The notes below the pieces were generated by a model. The model did no database searches. It was not told the DNA's origin and saw nothing but the letters and a program-made list of their open reading frames with translations. DNA of 64,000 nucleotides from contig NZ_JAUFQQ010000005.1 in assembly GCF_030409845.1 (NCBI RefSeq), positions 2,108,001 through 2,172,000 of the forward strand, written 5' to 3'. Shown here piece by piece: positions 38,438 through 48,584 of the stretch. The stretch is from Flavobacterium branchiarum (lineage in GTDB: Bacteria > Bacteroidota > Bacteroidia > Flavobacteriales > Flavobacteriaceae). Numbering within the stretch: the stretch's first letter is position 1; each line of letters begins with the position of its first letter. A program made the translations under genes and the position numbers.

Positions 38438-39490
38438 TTAAAACCCTAAATAAGCTGCAATTTCACCTCTTAATATTACAACACCTGTAATCATAATATT
38501 GATGATAGCAAGCGGAATTAATATCCTCCATCCTAAATGCATCAATTGGTCATATCTGAATCTTGGCACAGTCCAACGAACCCACATATAGAAAAATATG
38601 AAAAAGCATATTTTAGCAAATAAAACAACCATTCCTAGAACGTTTGCTGGATTAACTCCTACATTCTGTACCATCCATTCCATTCCAGGATAGTTATATC
38701 CTCCAAAGAACAATACTGAGATTATAGTAGCAGAGATAAACATGTTAGCATATTCAGCAAACAAATAGAATCCCATTTTCATCGACGAATATTCCATGTG
38801 GTATCCACCAATTAATTCGTTTTCACATTCCGCTAAATCAAAAGGAGTTCTGTTAGTTTCAGCAAAAGAACAGATAAGGAAAATTAAGAAAGATAAAGGT
38901 TGGTAAAAAACGTTCCAGTTCATCCCCTCTTGTTGCATAGAGATTTCTCTCAAACTTAAGGTTCCAGTCATCATTAACAATGCGATCATAGACAATCCCA
39001 TTGCAACTTCATACGAAACCATTTGCGAAGCAGCACGAACAGCTCCCATCAAAGAGAATTTACTGTTAGATGCCCATCCACCAATCATGATTCCATAAAC
39101 TCCAACAGAAACAACCCCGAAGAAGTATAATAAACCAATGTTAATATCAGTAGCTTGTAATAAAATATCTCTTCCGAACAAGTGTAATTTGTCTCCCCAA
39201 GGAATAACAGCACTTGTCATTAAAGCAGTACTCATTGCTATTGCTGGACCTACAACAAATAAAAATTTATTTGGAGTATTCGGGAAAAATTCTTCTTTAG
39301 AGAATAATTTCATACCATCAGCAAGCGGTTGTAATAATCCACCCCAACCTGCACGGTTAGGTCCAACACGGTCTTGTAAATAAGCAGCAACTTTACGTTC
39401 AGCCCAAGTAGAATACATCGCCATAAGCATGGTTACAGCAAATACCACAAGAATTACAACACTTTTTTCTATAATAAATGTACTATCCAT
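38438..39490 (-). CDS. nuoH: NADH-quinone oxidoreductase subunit H
   Basis: This 350-residue membrane subunit forms much of the quinone-binding chamber. Conserved regions are YLQDRVGPNRAGWGGLLQPL, ADGMKLFSKEE and FAETNRTPFDLAECENELIG, with the conserved loop glutamates. It begins 2 bp after nuoG. Confidence 0.95.
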   Translation of the reverse strand: MDSTFIIEKSVVILVVFAVTMLMAMYSTWAERKVAAYLQDRVGPNRAGWGGLLQPLADGMKLFSKEEFFPNTPNKFLFVVGPAIAMSTALMTSAVIPWGDKLHLFGRDILLQATDINIGLLYFFGVVSVGVYGIMIGGWASNSKFSLMGAVRAASQMVSYEVAMGLSMIALLMMTGTLSLREISMQQEGMNWNVFYQPLSFLIFLICSFAETNRTPFDLAECENELIGGYHMEYSSMKMGFYLFAEYANMFISATIISVLFFGGYNYPGMEWMVQNVGVNPANVLGMVVLFAKICFFIFFYMWVRWTVPRFRYDQLMHLGWRILIPLAIINIMITGVVILRGEIAAYLGF

Positions 39491-39492
39491 TT

Positions 39493-40524
39493 CTAAGATA
39501 TTTTGTCGTTATTGGTTAATGGAATTTGTGCCATACTAATTTTTTTACGGTCTTGCTCTCTACCTAAAAGAATAATATCTTCAGTAGCAATTTCTACTTT
39601 TTCTAATTTACGAGTGTAGTTGTTTTGATTGATAACAGAATCTTTTTCAAATTCTCTTGGTCCTTCAATAGTCCAATCTGCAACGTTTTTGTGGTCAAAA
39701 CGACAACTGTTACAAATAAACTCTTCAACTTCATGGTAAATGTCTTTACGACCCGTAACACGTTGTATTTCGCCACCAAACATCCAAACGGTAGTTTTTC
39801 CACAACATCCAGGAGTAGTACACTCTCTGTGCGCATTGAAAGGCTTGTTAAACCAAACTCTTGATTTAAATCGGAATGTTTTATCTGTTAAAGCTCCAAC
39901 TGGACATACATCAATCATATTTCCAGAAAACTCATTATCGATTGCTTTAGAGATACCAGTCGAAATATTAGCGTGATCTCCACGATCTAATACACCGTGA
40001 ACTCTATTGTCTGTTAATTGATCTGCAACTTGAACACATCTTTGGCATAAGATACAACGGTTCATGTGTAATTGAATATGCGGACCGATATCTTCTGGCT
40101 CAAAAGTTCTTTTCTCTTCAATAAAACGGGATTTTGGATTTCCGTGTTCGAAGCTTAAGTTCTGTAAGTCACATTCACCAGCTTGATCACAAATAGGGCA
40201 ATCTAAAGGGTGATTAATCAATAAAAATTCTGTTACTGATTTACGTGCTTCAGTTACTCTATCAGAAGATTTACTGTTTACTTCCATACCATCCATACAT
40301 CCTGTTACACAAGATGCCATTAGTTTTGGCATTGGTCTTGGATCAGCTTCACTACCTTTAGCTACTTCAACTAAACAACAACGGCATTTTCCACCGCTCC
40401 CTTTTAATTTTGAGTAATAGCACATGGCTGGCGGTACTAAATCTCCACCAATCATACGTGCAGCCTGTAGGATTGTTGTTCCTGGCTCTACGTCTATACT
40501 TTGACCGTCTATGGTTACTTTCAT
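39493..40524 (-). CDS. nuoG: Short NADH-quinone oxidoreductase subunit G, Fe-S part only
   Basis: The start is taken at the ATG at 40524 (MKVTIDGQSIDVEPGTTILQ). The 343-residue protein has the [2Fe-2S] ligands (MCYYSKLKGSGGKCRCCLVE), the His/Cys cluster region HPLDCPICDQAGECDLQNLS and the MNRCILCQRCVQVAD cluster. A further four Cys occur in CTTPGCCG and FICNSCRFD. It then stops, lacking the molybdopterin-oxidoreductase-like C-terminal half that makes E. coli NuoG about 900 residues. The frame ends normally just before nuoH, so this looks like a stable lineage form and not a break. Confidence 0.9.
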   Translation of the reverse strand: MKVTIDGQSIDVEPGTTILQAARMIGGDLVPPAMCYYSKLKGSGGKCRCCLVEVAKGSEADPRPMPKLMASCVTGCMDGMEVNSKSSDRVTEARKSVTEFLLINHPLDCPICDQAGECDLQNLSFEHGNPKSRFIEEKRTFEPEDIGPHIQLHMNRCILCQRCVQVADQLTDNRVHGVLDRGDHANISTGISKAIDNEFSGNMIDVCPVGALTDKTFRFKSRVWFNKPFNAHRECTTPGCCGKTTVWMFGGEIQRVTGRKDIYHEVEEFICNSCRFDHKNVADWTIEGPREFEKDSVINQNNYTRKLEKVEIATEDIILLGREQDRKKISMAQIPLTNNDKIS

Positions 40525-40608
40525 CTCTTTATTTTGTTTTTTTAGTTTCAAGTCTAAAATTTCAAGCTGTACAACTCGAAACTAAAAAAACTTGAAACCT
40601 GAAACTTT

Positions 40609-41979
40609 TTATATTATTACTTTACCGCCTACTAAGTGTTTCACTTGTGAAAAAGGTTCGGCAACAAAATGCTCTCTGTTTTTTATTTTTTCTGGAAAAC
40701 GAACGTGGTATTCAAATTCATCTCTAAAGTGACGAATAGCTGCTGCTACTGGCCAAGATGCTGCATCTCCAAGTGGGCAAATCGTATTTCCTTCGATTTT
40801 ACTCTGAATGCTCCATAATAATTCGATATCCTCTTCACGGCCTTGACCGTTCTCGATTCTCCATAATATTTTTTCTAACCATCCTGTACCTTCACGACAA
40901 GGAGTACATTGTCCACAAGATTCATGGTGGTAGAAACGGGCAAAATTCCATGTGTTTCTTACAATACATGCAGTGTCGTTATAAACGATAAACCCTCCAG
41001 AACCCAACATAGATCCAGTAGCAAAACCACCATCACTTAAAGATTCGTAAGACATTAAACGATCTTCACCATTTGCAGTTTTGAAAATCAATTCAGCTGG
41101 TAAAATTGGCACAGAAGAACCTCCAGGAACAAACGCTTTCAAAGGTCTGCTAGAAGACATTCCGCCTAAGTATTCATCAGAATTCATGAATTCGTCAACA
41201 CTTAAACCTAGTTCAATTTCATAAACTCCAGGATTTTTAACGTGTCCAGAAGCTGAGATTAATTTAGTTCCAGTAGAACGACCGATACCGATTTTGGCAT
41301 AATCATCACCAGAGTTGTTGATAATCCATGGCACAGTAGCAATAGTTTCAACATTGTTTACAACTGTTGGATTTGCCCAAAGACCAGAAACAGCAGGGAA
41401 TGGCGGTTTGATACGCGGATTTCCTCTTTTTCCTTCTAATGATTCTATAAGTGCAGTTTCTTCTCCACAAATATAAGCACCAGCTCCACAGTGTACGTGT
41501 AGTTCTAGATCATATCCTGATCCAAGTATATTTTTCCCCAAAAATCCAGCAGCTTTCGCTTCGGCAATGGCTCTTTCTAATATTTTGAAAACCCACATAT
41601 ATTCTCCACGAATATAGATATATGATAGGTTAGCACCTAAGGCAAAACTTGAAGTAATCATTCCTTCAATCAATAAGTGAGGAATAAATTCCATCAAATA
41701 ACGATCTTTAAAAGTACCTGGCTCAGATTCGTCGGCATTGCAAACTAAATGTCTTGGTTTTCCTGATTTTTTATCAATAAAACTCCATTTCATTCCCGCT
41801 GGGAAACCTGCTCCACCACGACCACGAAGGCCTGATTTCTTTACCTCTTCAACAACTTCGTCTGGTGTAAGCGTTTTAATTGCTTTTTCTACAGATGCAT
41901 AACCACCATTCTTGCGGTACACTTCGTAGGTTTTAATACCAGGAATATTGATTTTATCTAATAATATTTTTTGTGACAT
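40609..41979 (-). CDS. nuoF: NADH-quinone oxidoreductase subunit F
   Basis: The 456-residue subunit takes electrons from NADH to FMN and cluster N3. FMN/NADH-binding glycine-rich GLRGRGGAGFPAGMKW and GAGAYICGEETALIES are present, and the [4Fe-4S] site is ESCGQCTPCREGTGW plus a Cys in GNTICPLGDA. It starts 1 bp after nuoE. The 84-bp gap before nuoG carries short dispersed repeat-like TTTCAAG/GAAAC sequence. Confidence 0.96.
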   Translation of the reverse strand: MSQKILLDKINIPGIKTYEVYRKNGGYASVEKAIKTLTPDEVVEEVKKSGLRGRGGAGFPAGMKWSFIDKKSGKPRHLVCNADESEPGTFKDRYLMEFIPHLLIEGMITSSFALGANLSYIYIRGEYMWVFKILERAIAEAKAAGFLGKNILGSGYDLELHVHCGAGAYICGEETALIESLEGKRGNPRIKPPFPAVSGLWANPTVVNNVETIATVPWIINNSGDDYAKIGIGRSTGTKLISASGHVKNPGVYEIELGLSVDEFMNSDEYLGGMSSSRPLKAFVPGGSSVPILPAELIFKTANGEDRLMSYESLSDGGFATGSMLGSGGFIVYNDTACIVRNTWNFARFYHHESCGQCTPCREGTGWLEKILWRIENGQGREEDIELLWSIQSKIEGNTICPLGDAASWPVAAAIRHFRDEFEYHVRFPEKIKNREHFVAEPFSQVKHLVGGKVII

Positions 41980-41980
41980 A

Positions 41981-42511
41981 TTATTTATCGTGTAATATTA
42001 TTTTATCATTTTTACAATCAGCGATTAACTGATCGATTTTTTCTTCGGTAAGTTTTTCTTTGTAGAAATCACCTAATTGCATCATTGGAGCGTATCCACA
42101 AGCACCTAGACATTCTACACCAGCAATACTGAACATACCGTCAGGAGTTGTTTCTCCCATTTTGATACCCAATTTCTCAGATGTATAATCCATTAAATTT
42201 TCGGCACCACTCAAACAACAACAAGAAGTTTGGCAAAATTCAAACATGTATTTACCCATTGGTTTTTGGTTGTACATGGTGTAAAAAGTTACTACCTCAT
42301 AAACCTCAATTGGTTTTATATGTAAGATTTCGGCAACCTTGTCCTGAAGTTCAATACTCAACCAATTTTCATGGGCATCTTGTACTTCGTGTAAAACAGG
42401 CAATAAAGCCGATTTTCTTTTGTCTTCAGGATAATGACTGATTAGTTCATTGATGCGGTTCATCAATGCTTCGGTCATATTTATTTCTTGTTTGTAATGT
42501 GTTCTTTCCAT
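41981..42511 (-). CDS. nuoE: NADH-quinone oxidoreductase subunit E
   Basis: The 176-residue thioredoxin-like [2Fe-2S] subunit (cluster N1a) has its ligands in EFCQTSCCCL (C-x4-C) and VECLGACGYAP (C-x3-C). The start MERTHYKQEIN is kept; an internal Met at residue 12 (42478) is an alternative. It pairs with NuoF in the NADH-dehydrogenase module. Confidence 0.95.
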   Translation of the reverse strand: MERTHYKQEINMTEALMNRINELISHYPEDKRKSALLPVLHEVQDAHENWLSIELQDKVAEILHIKPIEVYEVVTFYTMYNQKPMGKYMFEFCQTSCCCLSGAENLMDYTSEKLGIKMGETTPDGMFSIAGVECLGACGYAPMMQLGDFYKEKLTEEKIDQLIADCKNDKIILHDK

Positions 42512-42561
42512 TTTATTTTAAATCTGAAATCAAAAATCGTTATTCTACAATCTGAAATCTT

Positions 42562-43800
42562 TTAAGCATCTAACTCTCCAGCGATAACATTTAAACTTGA
42601 TAATATTACAATGGCATCTGATAGCATTGCTCCTTTAATCATTTCAGGAAACGCTTGGTAATATATAAAACAAGGTCTTCTGAAGTGTAATCTGTATGGA
42701 GTCCTACTTCCGTCGGTTACTAGGTAAAAACCTAATTCACCATTTCCACCTTCAACAGGATGGTATATTTCTGCAACTGGTACAGGAACTTCTCCCATAA
42801 CAATCTTAAAGTGATATATTAGTGATTCCATGTTGGTGTATACATCTTCTTTTGGAGGAAGGTAGTAATCTGGAACTTCGGCATGGTACACATTTCCTTC
42901 TGGCATTTTTTCTAATGCTTGACGGATGATGCTTAAACTTTCCCAAACTTCAGCATTACGAACGCAAAAACGATCGTAAGTATCTCCTGATTTTCCAACA
43001 GGAACTATAAAATCAAAATCTTCGTATGAAGAGTATGGCTGTGCAACACGCACATCATAATCAACACCTGCAGCACGTAAATTTGGTCCGGTAAAACCGT
43101 AAGCCATTGCTTGCTCAGCAGATATAGCTCCAACATTTACAGTTCTGTCAATGAAAATTCTGTTTCTTTCAAATAAGTTTTCGAATTCTTTCCAAGCAAC
43201 CGGAAATTCTTCTAAAAAGACATCTAGTTTTCTGAAAGCTTCTGCAGACCAGTCTCTTTCAAAACCACCAATACGTCCCATGTTTGTAGTTAAACGAGCA
43301 CCACAAATTTCTTCGTAAATTTCGTATACTTTTTCTCTAAATTGAAATACATAAAGGAAACCTGTGTAGGCACCTGTATCTACACCTAGAATTGAATTAC
43401 AGATAATATGATCTGTGATTCTAGCCAATTCCATAACGATAACTCTTAAGTATTGAACACGTTTAGGTACTTCAATATCCAAAAGCTTTTCTAGAGTCAT
43501 CCACCATCCCATATTGTTGATAGGAGAGGAGCAATAGTTCATTCGGTCTGTAAGAGGTGTAATTTGATAAAACGGACGATTTTCGGCAATTTTTTCGAAA
43601 GCTCTGTGGATGTAACCAATAGTTGGCTCAGCATCGATAATTTTCTCACCGTCCATCAACAAGACATTTTGAAAAATACCGTGTGTAGCTGGGTGTGTTG
43701 GTCCAAGATTCAGAACAGAAAGTTCACTACCATCGTCGTTTAGTTTCTGTTCAATTATTTTAGCATAGCGATGCTCTGGGGATAATAATAGTTCTGACAT
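42562..43800 (-). CDS. nuoD: NADH-quinone oxidoreductase subunit D
   Basis: The 412-residue 49-kDa-type subunit forms the quinone pocket with NuoB. The conserved NLGPTHPATHGIFQNVLLMD near residue 31 carries the pocket His, and IGGFERDWS and GNGELGFYLVTDGSRTPYRL are also conserved. It is separate from nuoC; in some proteobacteria the two are fused. Confidence 0.96.
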   Translation of the reverse strand: MSELLLSPEHRYAKIIEQKLNDDGSELSVLNLGPTHPATHGIFQNVLLMDGEKIIDAEPTIGYIHRAFEKIAENRPFYQITPLTDRMNYCSSPINNMGWWMTLEKLLDIEVPKRVQYLRVIVMELARITDHIICNSILGVDTGAYTGFLYVFQFREKVYEIYEEICGARLTTNMGRIGGFERDWSAEAFRKLDVFLEEFPVAWKEFENLFERNRIFIDRTVNVGAISAEQAMAYGFTGPNLRAAGVDYDVRVAQPYSSYEDFDFIVPVGKSGDTYDRFCVRNAEVWESLSIIRQALEKMPEGNVYHAEVPDYYLPPKEDVYTNMESLIYHFKIVMGEVPVPVAEIYHPVEGGNGELGFYLVTDGSRTPYRLHFRRPCFIYYQAFPEMIKGAMLSDAIVILSSLNVIAGELDA

Positions 43801-43832
43801 TTATTTAATGTGAAAAATTATATGATTTTGTC

Positions 43833-44354
43833 TTAGCAATTTGTGATTGTTCTTCCAAAGAACCTATCGTCTTTATCTGTTCTTCCGCTGTCTTCCATAG
43901 GGAATTCTTTACGCATCGGAAATGATATCATCTCATCCATATTTAAAATACGTTTCAATTGTGGATGTCCAATGAAGTTTACACCGTAAAAATCATAGGT
44001 TTCTCTTTCCATCCAGTTTGAACTTAAGAAGATATTAGATATTGTTTTTATCTCTGGTTTTTCGCCATTGATAAAAACTTTTAATTTAATTCTTTTGTTT
44101 TCATACCAGTTGTGCAAGTGATATACTATTGCAAATTGGCTGTCAACAGGATTGTCTGGGTAGTGTACACCGCATAAATCAGTTAAAAATTGAAAACGCA
44201 ATATTGGATCGTTTTTCAAAAAAAGAATTACAGCTGTTATTTTATCAGAAGCAACTTCTAATGAAAAAATGTCTCTATCTTGATTGAAATTGAATACATC
44301 TTCTCCAAATGTTTCAATTAATTTATCTTGAATTTCTATTGTCTCTAAAGCCAT
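43833..44354 (-). CDS. nuoC: NADH-quinone oxidoreductase subunit C
   Basis: The 173-residue 30-kDa-type subunit has the family signature WMERETYDFYGVNFIGHPQL followed by RILNMDEM and PMRKEFPMED. It sits 6 bp after nuoB. Confidence 0.95.
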   Translation of the reverse strand: MALETIEIQDKLIETFGEDVFNFNQDRDIFSLEVASDKITAVILFLKNDPILRFQFLTDLCGVHYPDNPVDSQFAIVYHLHNWYENKRIKLKVFINGEKPEIKTISNIFLSSNWMERETYDFYGVNFIGHPQLKRILNMDEMISFPMRKEFPMEDSGRTDKDDRFFGRTITNC

Positions 44355-44360
44355 TTTTAT

Positions 44361-44909
44361 TTATTGAATGTTATATGAAGCCAATAATTCTTGGTATTCA
44401 GGAGAACTACGTCTTCTTACAGACTCGCTCTTTACTAATTCTTGTAATTTTAGTACGCCATCAAGGATTTGTTCTGGTCTAGGTGGGCAACCAGGAACGT
44501 AAACATCTACTGGTATAATTTTATCAATTCCTTGAAGAACTGAATACGTGTCAAAAATACCCCCAGACGATGCACAAGCACCTACAGCAATAACCCAACG
44601 AGGCTCAGCCATTTGTTCGTAAACTTCACGTAAAATAGGACCCATTTTTTTAGAAATTGTTCCCATTACTAATAACATATCAGCTTGGCGAGGAGAAAAA
44701 CTCACACGTTCAGAACCAAATCGTGCTATGTCATAATGTGAAGCCATTGTAGCCATGAATTCGATACCACAACAAGAAGTTGCAAATGGTAAAGGCCATA
44801 ATGAATTGGCTCTTGCTAAACCTACAACATCGTTAAGTTTTGTAGCAAAAAAGCCTTCTCCTGTGACTCCTTCTGGCGGGGCTGCCATGTTTATCTTTGA
44901 ATCGCTCAT
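44361..44909 (-). CDS. nuoB: NADH-quinone oxidoreductase subunit B
   Basis: The 182-residue PSST-type subunit carries cluster N2, the final electron donor to quinone. Its Cys ligands are in [12 protein letters not shown] (tandem Cys pair), GACASSGG and [13 protein letters not shown] 128-bp gap separates it from nuoA. Confidence 0.96.
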   Translation of the reverse strand: MSDSKINMAAPPEGVTGEGFFATKLNDVVGLARANSLWPLPFATSCCGIEFMATMASHYDIARFGSERVSFSPRQADMLLVMGTISKKMGPILREVYEQMAEPRWVIAVGACASSGGIFDTYSVLQGIDKIIPVDVYVPGCPPRPEQILDGVLKLQELVKSESVRRRSSPEYQELLASYNIQ

Positions 44910-45037
44910 TTTTTATTTTAGATTTCTGATTTCTGTTTTTAGATTTTTGAAACCGTAAAAATTGAAATCAATTTTTTTAAATCAATTGTATTAATTTGAG
45001 GTGTTTAAATCTTAATTCTAAAATTTAAAGTCTCTTT

Positions 45038-45403
45038 TTATTCCCACTCTAGTGCTTTCTTCTTGATGATGTAGAAAAAACCTACCAAAAGAAGCGACAT
45101 GAACACTAGCATTTTTAACATTCCCTCAATACCAAGTTCTTTAAAGTTTGCTGCCCATGGGTAAAGGAAAATTACCTCAACGTCAAACAATACAAACAAA
45201 ATAGCAACTAAGAAATATTTTACAGAAAACGGAATACGAGCATTACCAATAGATTCAACACCGCATTCGAAGTTTTTGTCTTTAATTGTGGAATTTCTTT
45301 TTGGACCTAATTTTCCAGAAATGATGATAGTTCCTACTACGAAACCAACAGCTAAAATAAGCTGCATTAAAATTGGAATATAATTATATTGATCAGTATG
45401 CAT
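45038..45403 (-). CDS. nuoA: NADH-quinone oxidoreductase subunit A
   Basis: The 121-residue first subunit of the operon has three membrane helices. The conserved KNFECGVESIGNARIPFSVK loop (with the Cys near quinone) and FDVEVIFLYPWA are present. With the 13 following genes it makes a full nuoABCDEFGHIJKLMN set in the standard order. Confidence 0.95.
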   Translation of the reverse strand: MHTDQYNYIPILMQLILAVGFVVGTIIISGKLGPKRNSTIKDKNFECGVESIGNARIPFSVKYFLVAILFVLFDVEVIFLYPWAANFKELGIEGMLKMLVFMSLLLVGFFYIIKKKALEWE

Positions 45404-45435
45404 AATTTAAGGATTTTTTGCTTAAAAATAAGTCA

Positions 45436-45467
45436 CAAAGATAGCCCTCAAGTATGTAAATCACAAG
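45436..45467 (-). promoter_or_regulatory. Promoter of the nuo operon
   Basis: On the minus strand CTTG (TTG at 45464-45466) is followed after 20 bp by TATCTTTG (45436-45443), an exact TAnnTTTG. The pair has the Bacteroidota -33/-7 spacing and lies 33 bp before the nuoA ATG. Confidence 0.7.
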
Positions 45468-45574
45468 TTAAAAAATGATTTAAGTAGGTTTTGAAATGTA
45501 GATATAGGGTAATTTTTATTGATTATAAATAACGAAATGGTTTTTAGGATTTTTTTTAAGAATTACCCCAAAAA

Positions 45575-45606
45575 AAAAGCGTTTCGAAATAAATCGAAAC
45601 GCTTTT
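45575..45606 (-). terminator. Terminator of cold shock gene
   Basis: AAAAGCGTTTCGA and TCGAAACGCTTTT form a 13-bp stem around AATAAA, 44 bp past the csp stop. Confidence 0.88.
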
Positions 45607-45649
45607 AAGCATTCGGTGGCAAAAAAAATAAATTGCTATATTTTTATGC

Positions 45650-45844
45650 TTAGATTACTGCAACTTTAGCAGCAACTTTACCTTTTCTTCCTTCTTCTTC
45701 TTCGTAGCTAACTCTGTCACCTTCGCGTAATTCTTCCGCGTTGATTCCTGATGCATGAACGAAAATGTCTTTTCCTGTTTCTTCGTCTGTAATGAACCCG
45801 TAACCTTTTGACTCATTGAAAAATTTAACTGTACCTGTACGCAT
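45650..45844 (-). CDS. Cold shock protein, CspA family
   Basis: The 64-residue protein is a single cold-shock (OB-fold) domain that binds single-stranded RNA and DNA. RNP1 is KGYGFIT and RNP2 is DIFVHAS. It starts MRTGTVKFFNESKGYGF. The C-terminal half is unusually rich in Glu (VSYEEEEGRKGK). A -7 element and its own terminator show it is monocistronic. Confidence 0.95.
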   Translation of the reverse strand: MRTGTVKFFNESKGYGFITDEETGKDIFVHASGINAEELREGDRVSYEEEEGRKGKVAAKVAVI

Positions 45845-45873
45845 TGTAATAGTAATAATAATTTATAATGAGG

Positions 45874-45881
45874 CAAATGTA
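45874..45881 (-). promoter_or_regulatory. -7 promoter element of cold shock gene
   Basis: The minus strand reads TACATTTG, matching TAnnTTTG, with a TTG about 22 bp further upstream (minus-strand TATTGTC). The expected leader is about 25 nt. Confidence 0.6.
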
Positions 45882-45956
45882 AGATTTAAAATAATACAAA
45901 AGACAATATACTGTTAATTTTTTATAAAAAATATTGATTTACAGTGTTTTCGCTCG

Positions 45957-47714
45957 TTATATTGCGTCAATTTTGATGTGTAATTCCTTTAATTGTAAAG
46001 CGTCTATTGTTGCAGGTGCATCAATCATTACATCGCGTCCTGAATTATTTTTTGGGAATGCGATAAAATCTCTAATTGTCTCTTGTCCACCTAGTATAGC
46101 TACCAATCGGTCTAGTCCAAATGCTAATCCTCCGTGTGGTGGTGCTCCAAATTGGAACGCATCCATTAAAAATCCGAATTGTGCTTTTGCCTCATCCTCA
46201 GTAAATCCTAGGTATTTGAACATTAATTGTTGTGTTGCCTTATCGTGAATACGAATAGATCCTCCACCAATTTCATTACCGTTTAATACCATATCGTAAG
46301 CATTAGCACGAACTTTTCCAGGTTCTGTTTCTAATAACTTCATGTCTTCTGGCTTAGGAGATGTAAATGGGTGGTGCATTGCGTGGTAACGACCTGTTTC
46401 TTCGTCTAATTCTAATAAAGGGAAGTCAACAACCCATAGTGGTGCAAATTCTTCTGGTTTACGTAATCCTAAACGTGTTGCTAATTCCATACGTAAAGCA
46501 CTTAATTGCCCACGTGTTTTATTAGCTGGACCCGAAAGTACAAAAATCATATCCCCAGGTTTTGCTCCTGTAGCTTTTGCCCAATTGGTTAAATCTTCTT
46601 GGTCATAAAACTTATCTACAGATGATTTGTATGTTCCATCGTCGTTACATTTAGCATACACCATTCCTGATGCTCCTACTTGCGGACGCTTAACCCAGTC
46701 AATTAATCCGTCGATTTCTTTACGTGTATAATTTCCTGCGCCTGGAACTGCAATTCCAACAACTAATTCGGCAGCATTGAATACTGGGAATTCTTTGTGT
46801 TGTGCAAATTCGTTTAACTCACCAAACTCCATTCCGAAACGAATGTCTGGTTTGTCATTTCCGTATGTTTTCATAGCATAGTCGTAGGTAATTCTTGGGA
46901 ATTTGTCTACATCAATACCTTTTATTTCTTTTAGTAAATGTCTTGTCAATCCTTCGAAAACATTTAAAATATCTTCTTGCTCAACAAATGCCATTTCGCA
47001 ATCGATTTGTGTAAACTCTGGTTGACGGTCTGCACGTAAATCTTCGTCACGGAAACATTTTACAATCTGGAAATATTTATCCATTCCACCTACCATCAAT
47101 AATTGTTTGAAAGTTTGTGGTGATTGTGGTAAAGCATAAAATTGTCCTTCGTTCATACGGCTTGGTACAACGAAATCTCTTGCTCCCTCTGGAGTTGATT
47201 TAATCAAATAAGGAGTTTCTACTTCGCAGAAATCCAAATCCGATAAATATTTACGAACTTCCATTGCCACTTTGTGACGGAAAAGCAAGCTGTTTTTTAC
47301 TGGATTACGACGAATATCTAGGTAACGATATTTCATTCGGATATCTTCTCCACCATCCGTTTCATCTTCAATAGTAAATGGAGGTGTTAATGCAGCGTTT
47401 AATATTGTTAATTCGGTAACTAGAATTTCTATGTCACCAGTAATCATGTTTTTGTTTTTGTTCTTGTCCTCACGTTCAATAACAATCCCTTTTACTTGAA
47501 TAACAAATTCTCTTCCAAGAGTTTTTGCTGCTTCAAAAACGGTTTTATCGCTACGACTTTCGTCAAAAATAAGTTGTGTGATTCCATAACGGTCACGTAA
47601 ATCAACCCAATTCATAAATCCCTTATCACGCGATTTCTGAACCCAGCCCGCTAGTGTAACTTCTGTATTAATGTGTGAGGCGTTTAATTCGCCACAATTA
47701 TGACTTCTATACAT
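45957..47714 (-). CDS. aspS: Aspartyl-tRNA synthetase
   Basis: I use the ATG at 47714 ([20 protein letters not shown]); a frame extending 11 residues upstream runs through the promoter. The 585-residue class II synthetase has the N-terminal OB anticodon domain, motif 1 ([17 protein letters not shown]), motif 2 ([18 protein letters not shown]) and motif 3 ([12 protein letters not shown]). The bacterial GAD insert is present between motifs 2 and 3. It charges tRNA-Asp. Confidence 0.96.
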   Translation of the reverse strand: MYRSHNCGELNASHINTEVTLAGWVQKSRDKGFMNWVDLRDRYGITQLIFDESRSDKTVFEAAKTLGREFVIQVKGIVIEREDKNKNKNMITGDIEILVTELTILNAALTPPFTIEDETDGGEDIRMKYRYLDIRRNPVKNSLLFRHKVAMEVRKYLSDLDFCEVETPYLIKSTPEGARDFVVPSRMNEGQFYALPQSPQTFKQLLMVGGMDKYFQIVKCFRDEDLRADRQPEFTQIDCEMAFVEQEDILNVFEGLTRHLLKEIKGIDVDKFPRITYDYAMKTYGNDKPDIRFGMEFGELNEFAQHKEFPVFNAAELVVGIAVPGAGNYTRKEIDGLIDWVKRPQVGASGMVYAKCNDDGTYKSSVDKFYDQEDLTNWAKATGAKPGDMIFVLSGPANKTRGQLSALRMELATRLGLRKPEEFAPLWVVDFPLLELDEETGRYHAMHHPFTSPKPEDMKLLETEPGKVRANAYDMVLNGNEIGGGSIRIHDKATQQLMFKYLGFTEDEAKAQFGFLMDAFQFGAPPHGGLAFGLDRLVAILGGQETIRDFIAFPKNNSGRDVMIDAPATIDALQLKELHIKIDAI

Positions 47715-47732
47715 GATCCAAATTTTAGACTG

Positions 47733-47740
47733 CAAAAGTA
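47733..47740 (-). promoter_or_regulatory. -7 promoter element of aspS
   Basis: The minus strand reads TACTTTTG, matching TAnnTTTG, 18 bp before the chosen ATG, which supports that start. Confidence 0.5.
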
Positions 47741-47943
47741 AACACAAAAATTAAATAAGGCTAGTTTTCTAATGTTTAATACAGTTGATCTTAATTATTT
47801 TTTATTTTAGTGACATATACTGAAGTTTTACATGATTAATGAAAATCCGTGCTATTGGGACAATTTTCGAAATATTTTGTAAAAAAATTAAAGACTATGT
47901 TTAAGGAAATGCTTTTTTCTATTTGAAATTTTATAAATGGAAA

Positions 47944-48573
47944 CTATTCTTTAGTTAAGACATCCTCAATTGTTTTATTAAGGGTGCGTACTCCATGAGT
48001 ATCATGGGTTATTTTATATACGATTTTTTCAGAATCAATACCAATGAAGTCGCCATCTTCAAGATCTTTAATATGGAAATATTCTTTTTTATTTATAAAA
48101 ATAGAATATACATCAGATGGATTTAAAACCATCTTTTCACCATCACTCATAAGATTTTGAATTCGATTATAGTCAGATAATCCAATAAATTCTTTTTTAA
48201 AATTTGATGTATTGATTTTGTCGATATCAATTTCTATTTTTTTATTTCCTACTAATGAATAACCACATATTGTGCCACTTGATATATAAATCTCATATGG
48301 TAAATAGATCTGTAATTTTTTGTCGAATACCTCGATATTGAATAGTTTAAAATCTTTCTCATTAGGTTTTTCATATTTTTTTAATATTGTAGATTTGAAA
48401 GTAAAGGCTACATATCCAGGTATGTCAGTAATATTAGTAATCACTCCCCTAAACAATCCATCATCTATTTGGTTAAGGAAACCAATATATGAGGATGGAA
48501 GTTTCATGACTACACTTCTAAGTAATTGAATTTCTTTATTTTCTATTTTTGTTCTTTTAAATAATCCAAACAT
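47944..48573 (-). CDS. Unknown protein at the distal end of the Rhs array
   Basis: The 209-residue protein (MFGLFKRTKIENKEIQLL...) has no signal peptide and no membrane segment. It is mostly mixed alpha/beta with a recurrent Lys/Glu/Asp pattern (GYSLVGNKKIEIDIDKIN, DLEDGDFIGIDSEKIVYKI). I recognise no family. Its position after the relics of the toxin locus, and its size, suggest an orphan immunity protein of SMI1/KNR4-like or other soluble type, but no signature supports this directly. Confidence 0.65.
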   Translation of the reverse strand: MFGLFKRTKIENKEIQLLRSVVMKLPSSYIGFLNQIDDGLFRGVITNITDIPGYVAFTFKSTILKKYEKPNEKDFKLFNIEVFDKKLQIYLPYEIYISSGTICGYSLVGNKKIEIDIDKINTSNFKKEFIGLSDYNRIQNLMSDGEKMVLNPSDVYSIFINKKEYFHIKDLEDGDFIGIDSEKIVYKITHDTHGVRTLNKTIEDVLTKE

Positions 48574-48584
48574 ATCTATTCTAA

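Noticed and set aside
39493..40524. nuoG as a frameshifted or truncated pseudogene
   Set aside because: The frame ends cleanly 2 bp before nuoH, keeps all cluster cysteines, and there is no remnant of the missing domain in the downstream sequence.
45655..45876. Second minus-strand frame over the cold shock gene
   Set aside because: It is a frame-shifted shadow of the cold shock protein, starting upstream of the promoter element and lacking any domain.
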